A stretch of DNA of 64,000 nt. Origin: Liriodendron chinense (taxonomy: Eukaryota > Streptophyta > Magnoliopsida > Magnoliales > Magnoliaceae). Position numbers and translations under genes: made by a program. Where the stretch lies: the NCBI GenBank assembly GCA_003013855.2, contig ML058553.1, positions 124,001-188,000 on the forward strand. The letters run 5' to 3'. This document shows, piece after piece, positions 57,367 to 64,000 of the stretch (its first letter is position 1; the number at the start of each line of letters is the position of its first letter). Under the pieces are notes generated by a model. It had not been told where the DNA came from and ran no database searches. It worked only from the letters and a program-made list of their open reading frames with translations.

Positions 57367-58892
57367 CTGGCATTTTAAAATATTGCAACACGACTGTTTC
57401 ATCTCTAAGTATTCAAAAGAGCAGTCTAACAATGAATAACTTTCAATTCCTCCAATAAATTGGCCCCACCATGAGGATCAGTTTTTCTGAAACTCAGGCA
57501 TCGAGTGGACCACACTTGTAGTTTTTGGTACTTATCAATGGCTAAATTTTTTCTTAAGTGGTGTGGCTAACCTAGTGAGTAAACATGGTTGATTTTTGCA
57601 ATGGGTGGCCCTCATTTTGAGGTCAATCTATTGTAAAGGTTGGATTTCAAGGGAAGTTATTTTCTAAGTGGACTATAGCTTGTGGTCTATCTGACCTGAC
57701 TTGAAACTCTCTCCTTTTTTCTTTATATGATGCTCTAGTGGTGCATGAAGCATGATACATTTGCACTTAAAAAACGTGTCGTGTGTCTTGAAATACCATA
57801 CAATCAATAGAAGAGAACAACCATGTTCAATATAAAAAAAATGAGGGATTTCTTTTTCTTTAAACGCATTAAAATATAAGGCCTACTGTTGCTAATTAAG
57901 TCACAATCTCAAAATCAAATTGTTTGAATGAACCTCACCATTGATTTGCACAGTCTTGTTTAAGTCTTCACTGTCATATAAGATGTCCATATATCGACTT
58001 GATAGTCAGATAGTGAAATAAGCATAATCCAGAGGTCATTGTATTAGTGAGATGAGGGCCATAAATTGTATGAATTTCGGACCAATTTAGGAGTATTCAA
58101 GTAATTCCCCAAATTGATGATATGTTAATCCAAATTTAATTCTAATTTTTATTAAAATTTCTTAATAAAAATGATGTCATTTAGGAGTAATCATATGTGT
58201 TACTGAGATGAGTGCCATAGATTGCATCAATTTCGGAGCAATTTGGAGGCGTTTGAGTGATCCCCAAACCAATGGCATTATTTATTTGAATTTAATGTCA
58301 TTTTTTTCTTAAAATCACTTGCGAAGAACAGAGTCACAAAGTCAAATACTCTGGAGATACACATTAGTGAGATGAGTGTCATGGCTGGTATGAATTTTGA
58401 GCAAATTTGAGGTCAATTGAATTATGTCTACCCTGTTAATAAAATCATCAAACAGGCTAATAAAATATTCTTACCAAAGAGCAGGTTGACTCTGCGGAGT
58501 TTTAACAAGAAGTTTTGGTCTCGAAACTCATTAGTGGCGAAATATCATCCTGCTGACAGCACCAGTGTGTGTGTTGCACGACTGACTGGGCGGGTGCGTT
58601 GCATGACTGAACAAAAGAAAAAAAAAAGTTGTTATATACAAATACAAACATGTTAAAAATTAGAAATGACTACATACTTGAGATTATCTGAATATGCTAA
58701 ATTTTGTTATCCTATTTAAGAGTATCTTTTTCTTTAAAAAGAAAAAAAAAATTTGACCCTCTGGGAGATGTGTTGTACCGGGTTTTCCATTGAGAAAACC
58801 CTTCTCTGTGGTGATTCCGGCCACTGCTGACCTGGACAGACTGATAAATCGATGGACAGATTGGCATCCGGCATTTACGGACTGGTGTTCTG
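56760..58892. other. Duplicated non-coding block after the Copia element
   Basis: Matches 34115-35215. It includes (CT)n at 57176-57211 and 57308-57364. About 57545-58300 is extra relative to copy 1 and contains two local versions of a block with GTGAGATGAGGGCCATAAATTG / CTGAGATGAGTGCCATAGATTG-like text (58048 and 58202). No gene is seen. Confidence 0.55.
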
Positions 58893-59387
58893 TCCGGCCT
58901 GCTATTGGATTGGGGAAGGTGATGTTTAAAAGGGGATTTTAAACCCATTATCCGGCGACGATCTATCATTGCTGTCGTCAGGTAAAAAATGATTCATCTG
59001 AGCCAAATCAACAAAAACCATGGAGCTCGTGAGTAGGTCACACGATTCGGCTGCTGTACAAAAGCGATTAACAGTTCATTCTTCAAAAAAAAAAAAAAAA
59101 AAAATCACACTCCATTCGACGTATACCCACCAAGCTTTCGACTGCAAAAAAAGACGAAAGGCCTGGATACATGGATTCCTACACCCCAAACCAAATGACG
59201 AACTTCCTAACCAAATTGCAAAATCTCCTTAGCCTTTGGAACTTACATTTTTTTTTTCTTTTTTTTTTTAATAACAACTAGAAAAGAAAAAATAAAAATA
59301 AAAAAAATTCAATCACAAAACTGCATACAACCAGAAGGAAACGCAAATTAGACTTTGGCATCAAGCAGAGGCTGGTCATCGCAGGAT
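58893..59387. other. 3' flank of the membrane-protein gene, copy 2
   Basis: Matches 36809-37352, with a longer A run (59086-59104). No other gene is seen. Confidence 0.5.
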
Positions 59388-59798
59388 TTACACACCATGA
59401 CGGTTGTTGGTCTTGCAAAAGAAGAAGAAGAAAAAGACGATGAAGAAGATGAAGAAGACGAAGATCGGGTAAAACCCTGCAATGATGTGAAAGGCATCCA
59501 CGGCCCACAACACACGCTTCTTGGTCACATCGATGATCTCCACCACCTGATAGACGAAGAAGGCCACGTTGACGATCGCCGCCGACCACCCTAAAAGCAT
59601 CTTCAATCTCTTCCTCATCTCAAATGGCAGTCTGTCGTACAAGTACAAGCAACCACACAACAGCAACACTAGTACATAGAGGGAGAACATGAAGGACATG
59701 GTCCATAGATCATCACGTGATCGGACGGCTGAGATCATCGTGTTGATGGTCACGATGCAGATGGCTACTACGAACATGGATGAGAACGCACCCGCCAT
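59388..59798 (-). CDS. Small four-helix membrane protein, copy 2
   Basis: A 136-residue paralogue of 37353-37811. Four hydrophobic helices lie at about 5-26, 34-54, 68-89 and 104-128, with the same AVRSRDDLW and YDRLP-EMRKRLKMLLGW loops. Relative to copy 1 an in-frame loss of 48 bases removes 16 residues just after MAG (the LPIQPAFANPQAIPYE part). All other differences are substitutions and the frame is intact. Preservation of the frame after several percent divergence suggests constraint on both copies, though this needs a rate test. Function unknown; probably an integral membrane protein. Confidence 0.63.
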   Translation of the reverse strand: MAGAFSSMFVVAICIVTINTMISAVRSRDDLWTMSFMFSLYVLVLLLCGCLYLYDRLPFEMRKRLKMLLGWSAAIVNVAFFVYQVVEIIDVTKKRVLWAVDAFHIIAGFYPIFVFFIFFIVFFFFFFCKTNNRHGV

Positions 59799-59855
59799 GG
59801 AAAGGGAAGATGGAAAATTAATGGTATTCGCGCCCCATCTTCACCCTTTTATTTT

Positions 59856-60050
59856 GACTAGGGCTGTACACGAGCCGAATCAAGCCTCGCTATGCACAGT
59901 TTGGCTCGGTTTGTTCAGCAGGCGACCTGGGCTTAGGCTTGGCTCGGCTTAGTCCTCGAGCCCAATAGGTAGGCTTGGCTTGGTTTGGTCGAGCTTTCGA
60001 GCCGAATTCGAGCCTGTTCGAGCCTATTCGAGCTTGAGAGAAAGTGTGAG
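59856..60050. repeat. TAGGGCTGTACACGAGCCGA stretch (hAT-like end)
   Basis: Opens with TAGGGCTG and continues in GGCTCGG/CGAGCC words to about 60040. No paired right end was found, so this may be a truncated relative of 38080-39173. It begins exactly where similarity to duplication copy 1 stops. Confidence 0.5.
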
Positions 60051-60156
60051 AGAGAGATGTGAGACAGATGGGGGCAGTCAACACAAAGTGGCTGCCGAGC
60101 CACCTGGCTAGCTGGGAGCTGGCCGCTGGGTGGGGCGGGGAGAGTGAGAGTGAGAG

Positions 60157-60301
<145 letters not shown>

Positions 60302-60411
60302 AGATGGTCGAACGGTCAGCAGCGGTGAGGAAGGGATGCGAAGGGCGTCGCCGAAGAGAGAGCGCTCTCTCGACTAAATAATTAGGGGGTGGGGTGAATT
60401 AAGGCAGGAGC

Positions 60412-60690
60412 CACTACGCCAAAATAGCATTTTTGCGACGGACATTGACCGTCGCAAAAATTGCTTGGTTTAACGACGGACCGGATTCGTCGTATTTGAA
60501 AATATTCCGTCGCTTTTGCGAAATTAAGGCGGGATTTCGTCGCGGGATTTACCGACGAACATAGTCCGTCGCAAAATTTTAATTTCCGACGGACTTAGCC
60601 CGTCGCTATTTAACGACGGATTTGGCCCGTCGCTAATCCCAGCCCGAAAAGAAGCCCCCCAAATAAGGTCCGTCGGAAAATAAAATTTAA
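60412..60690 (+). mobile_element. Orphan CACTA-type terminus with subterminal repeats
   Basis: Starts CACTACGCCAAAATAGC, followed by TTTTTGCGACGG and its inverse CCGTCGCAAAAA, then about ten further GACGG/CCGTC words within 250 bases in both orientations. This is the usual build of an En/Spm (CACTA) end, where subterminal repeats bind the transposase. No inverted partner ending in GGCGTAGTG was found downstream, so the element is truncated or very degenerate. Confidence 0.8.
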
Positions 60691-61260
60691 GAAAAATGAG
60701 ATATTGAAAAAAACTGATATTTTTTAAAAATTAAAAAATTTGATATTTAAAATAACAGATTTAGTAATTTGAAAGAAAATGTTAAGAGATTTTAAAAATA
60801 AAATTGAGAAATTTGAATAAAATTAATATGTTTGAAATTTCTTTTCAAATTTTCACAAAATTAAATATTTTGAAAAAGAAAATTGTGAAGTTAAAAAAGA
60901 AATTTGTGATTTTCAAACAAAAAAAGTTGAGAGGTTTGAAAATAAATTAAAATTGATAAGATTTAGAAAAATAATAAGATTCAAAAAATTGAGATTTAAA
61001 AAAAAAAAATGACCATTTGAAAAAAGTTGAGAAGTTCGAATAAAATTGATAAGTTCGTAAAAAAATTGAAATTTTTATAAAGAAATTAAGATTTTGTATT
61101 TCGAAAAAATTAAGAAGTTTGATTAAAAAAATGATATTTTCAAAAGAAATAAAAGTTGAAATATTTGATAAAAAAAAAAAAAAGAAATTTTACCGGTTTT
61201 GAAAAAAATGTTGGAAAAAAATTGTGGTTTAAATAAAAGCGAGAAATTTGAAATGAGTGG
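60691..61260. other. Very AT-rich tract, possibly the CACTA interior
   Basis: Repeated GAAAATTTGAAA-like words without a fixed period and no open frame. May be internal sequence of the CACTA fragment. Confidence 0.4.
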
Positions 61261-62034
61261 GCCAAATTTATTGGTGGACATTTTTTGGATAGTTGAAAAT
61301 GAAAAATTACACTCATTCAGTTAACTGGTTATCAGATTGGTTTATGCATACATACATGTTCATTGGTGCAAAAAATGAAGGCCCTAATATAATGATGTTA
61401 ATTAATTGCAAGGAAAATTTATAATGATGAGATTGATCAAATTCTATGATCAAGTCATCCTAAACTTGATCTGAATGGTCAGATATGTTTAGAACGTGGT
61501 AATTATTATTGAAAACAAAATTAAGCCCGAATCATATCCGTATAAAAGACTCTTTAAATGTGTACAATCAATTTGTCTAGAGCTAGACAAATTTTGGACA
61601 ATCTGATTGGTCCAAATTGAAAAGTAAATGACTTTAGATGTTTAGATTAAATTTCACTCAAATCTAATGGTTAGGTTACAAGATATGGCCCATCATTAAT
61701 CAATTTTATTTATTTAGTATCTTTCTCATCTTAAACTTGATCAGGGCAAGTGACCAGTCAAATCAAAGTTATTGATGAATATAATAGAGTGAATGGATTA
61801 GATTTCCAAATTAGGCCAAATTTTTAGGTCCAAATTGCGCTGTAACTTGTTGACCTCATGAAAACCTAATAAATGTATAGTCATTGGACCCCAAACTCTA
61901 ATCTAGTCATTGAGAATTTGATCTTTTCTAATATTTTCTATTGCATCTTAAAATGATATAAAAGAACAGATGGATGGATTAGATATACATAAAATATATC
62001 AGATGGATTGGTTAGTGACAGGGTCACCAGTCAA
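61261..62034. other. Spacer without recognised features
   Basis: AT-rich unique-looking sequence with no gene or terminal repeat that I can support. Confidence 0.5.
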
Positions 62035-62500
62035 TGCCAAGTGATCGGTGCTCTGTGGGCCCCACCATGATGAATGTGTTTCATCCACTCTATCCATACA
62101 TTTTCGTAGATCATTTTATGGTATGAGCCCAAATTTGAGGTAGATCCAAATCTCAAGTGGACCACATCACAAGAAACAATTTTAATTGAACACCCACTGT
62201 TAAAACTTATTGAGGGCCACGGAAGTTTTGGAACAAGCTGATATTTGTTTTTTACCTACATGCAGGTCTGTATGACCTAATTAAGAGGTTGGATGTCAAA
62301 TAATTAATATAGTGGGCCCTACGAGGTTTGTAATGGTGGACATTCAATCAATACTATTTTCCTGTGGTGTGGTCCACCTGAGATTTAGATTTGACTCATT
62401 TATTGGATCAAGCACTAAAACAATCTTCAGAAATGGCTTGACAGCGTGGATAAAACACATACATCATGGAGGGGCCCACAAAGCACCGGCCAGTGGCCCC
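62035..62500. mobile_element. MITE with GGTGCTCTGTGGGCC / GGTGCTTTGTGGGCC arms
   Basis: The left arm CCAAGTGATCGGTGCTCTGT is mirrored from the right (CCACTGGCCGGTGCTTTGTG), both followed by GGGCCCC and ATGATG. Length is about 465 bp; no clear TSD. Confidence 0.7.
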
Positions 62501-62508
62501 ATAGCCAA

Positions 62509-63055
62509 GGGGTGTGAATTAGGTGTTACCCCAGGAACAGCTTAGTGGGTGTTACCCTAACCGTGTGGGGCCCATCTTGTTGTAGTTTTTATATATCAAC
62601 ACCGTCTATCTCTTTTTTCATATCATTTTAGGATGTGATCCAAAATCCCAAGAAGATCCAAATCTTAGGTGGACCATATCACTAGAAACAGTGATGTATA
62701 ACCATTAAAAACGTTTTGTAGGCCACAAAAGTTTTATATCAATCTGATCTTTATATTTTCCCTTCATCAAGACTTTATTGACATTATCAAGAGCTTGGAT
62801 TGCAAATAAACATTACAAAAACCTTACGATGGGCTCTTTGGAATTTTTAATGGTGGGGCACTCAATCACACTATTTCTAGTGTTATGGTCCACTTGAAAT
62901 TTGGATCTACATAATTTTATAATTTTTGGAAAGTCGTCCTAAAATGGGCTGTAGAAACAGATGGACGGCATGGATATACAAAATATCATCCATGTGGGCC
63001 ATACGGTGGGGGTAACACCCACTCAGCTGTTTTCGGGTAACACCTAATTCACGCC
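62509..63055. mobile_element. MITE of the GTGTTACCC family
   Basis: TIRs are GGGGTGTGAATTAGGTGTTA and, inverted, GGCGTGAATTAGGTGTTACC, continuing with CAGCTTAGTGGGTGTTACC / CAGCTGAGTGGGTGTTACC. It abuts the previous MITE. The right flank has a 16-bp tandem repeat, ACGCCTCTGGCGCAG, present twice (63051-63082). Confidence 0.82.
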
Positions 63056-63101
63056 TCTGGCGCAGTACGCCTCTGGCGCAGATTGCGTCAGTACTCAAGC
63101 A

Positions 63102-63562
63102 CGTGCGGAGTAGACTCTGTGGGGCCCACCGTGATTTATGTATTTTATCCACTCTGTTCATCCATCTTAACAGATAATTTTAGGTATGGTGCCAAAAAAC
63201 GAAGCATATCAAAATCTAAAGTGGACCACACCACAGGGAAAGTGTGAACTGAATGTATACCATTGAAAAATTATAGGGGGACACAGAAATTTTGGATCAA
63301 GCTGATATTTGTGTTTTTCCCTTCATCCATGTTCATGTGATCTTATGAACAGGTTGGATGACAAATAAACATCAATGTGGGGCCTGGAAAGGTTTCAACG
63401 GTGGAAATCATTATTCCCACTGTTTCCCGTGGCATGGTCCACTTGAGATTTGGATATGCTTAAATTTTGGGATCAACCACTAAAATGAGCTGAAAAAATA
63501 TATGGACGGAATAGATAAAGCACATACATTCTAGGTGGGCCCAACTGAGTTTACTCCGCACG
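63102..63562. mobile_element. MITE with CGTGCGGAGTAGACTC termini
   Basis: 461-bp sister of 35249-35707, with the same internal order and the same ATAAGAGCGT after the right end. Short frames inside are antisense to TIR sequence. Confidence 0.82.
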
Positions 63563-63574
63563 ATAAGAGCGTGC

Positions 63575-64000
63575 GGCGTGCGGATCGATTCCCTCAAAAC
63601 CCCCCTCTTCCCCTCTTTCATTCTCGCCCGTCCTCTCTCCCTCTGCATTCTTCATCGGTCCAACTCTCTCTCTCTCTCTCTCGTCGGGGCGCCGATTGTC
63701 GAGGAGCATCACCAGATCTCCCAAGGTATTTATTTCTCTTCATCTCTGTTTTTTTCTTCTTCTTTTTTCAATTATTTTTTTCTGTGAAATCTTGAGGAAG
63801 ATCTGTGGACGAATTAGTGTTTGCAATGGCATTTTGTGAAGAATCGGGTTTTTTGTGTTGGCATTTCATGTGCCGAGCCGGAGTATGAAGGCTGGGCCGT
63901 ACTTCTCAGTGGTGTGGAGCCATGGATCTAACTGATCTCTAGTATCCATGATGGAGAGAGAGATTTAGGCGCGATTTACACCATTCCTAGTGGTGTGGAG
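63575..64000 (+). promoter_or_regulatory. Possible CT-rich 5' leader and first-intron donor of a gene beyond the right edge
   Basis: CT-rich sequence (63600-63690, with a (CT)n run at 63664-63683) leads into ATCACCAGATCTCCCAAG directly followed by GTATTTATTTC, a good plant donor context, and then a T-rich intron-like stretch. Plant genes often have such a leader with a 5' UTR intron. No coding exon lies inside the window, so this is only suggestive. Confidence 0.3.

Larger units (their letters stand above)
45040..59855. repeat. Segmental duplication, copy 2
   Basis: Direct copy of 24570-37870. It is longer because of the Copia element at 51518-56754 and about 700 bases after 57545. It lacks the Ty3 solo LTR, the hAT-like MITE at its copy 1 position and the MITEs at 35249-36808. 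Confidence 0.92.

Overview
The window reads as nuclear DNA of a flowering plant that is dominated by mobile elements. It has AT-rich intergenic sequence, tRNA-iMet-primed LTR retrotransposons of the Copia type, Ty3 relics, very many MITEs with long terminal inverted repeats (TIRs), hAT- and CACTA-type termini, tRNA-derived SINE tails and long CT/GA/AT microsatellites. A GGGCCCACC-plus-TGATGT core recurs dozens of times. I associate it from memory with magnoliid genomes such as Magnoliales or Laurales; that placement is unverified. I see no bacterial, organellar, rRNA or convincing tRNA genes.

Layout. (1) About 1-22170 is a roughly 5-6 kb segment present three times in tandem (units A, B, C). 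Unit A carries the only intact copy of a small B3-domain gene (8286-8744, minus), a very young Copia element (2614-6428) and a Copia solo LTR (7343-7981). Units B and C carry broken copies of the B3 gene. (2) About 22170-24570 is repeat-derived spacer. (3) About 24570-37870 and 45040-59855 are two direct copies of a 13-15 kb segmental duplication, roughly 5-6% diverged in the stretches I aligned by eye. Each ends with an intact gene for a small four-helix membrane protein (37353-37811 and 59388-59798, both minus). Copy 1 alone has a 3.09 kb Ty3-type solo LTR (30993-34079), a complete hAT-like MITE and two extra MITEs. Copy 2 alone has a full-length but decayed Copia element (51518-56754). (4) About 37870-45040 is MITE-rich spacer. 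(5) About 59855-64000 holds a large GA/GT microsatellite, an orphan CACTA terminus, three MITEs and, at the right edge, a possible CT-rich 5' leader with an intron donor.

There are only three credible host genes: one B3-domain transcription-factor-like gene and a pair of duplicated membrane-protein genes. Nothing suggests that they act together.

The main scientific value is that the duplications supply filled and empty versions of the same insertion sites. The exact ends and target-site duplications (TSDs) of at least five insertions can therefore be read directly, and their relative ages can be tested against each other. No new gene system was found. The most unusual observations are the mismatch between LTR age and duplication age in copy 2, the hAT MITE at two different positions in the two copies, and the apparent sharing of one internal core by MITEs with different termini.
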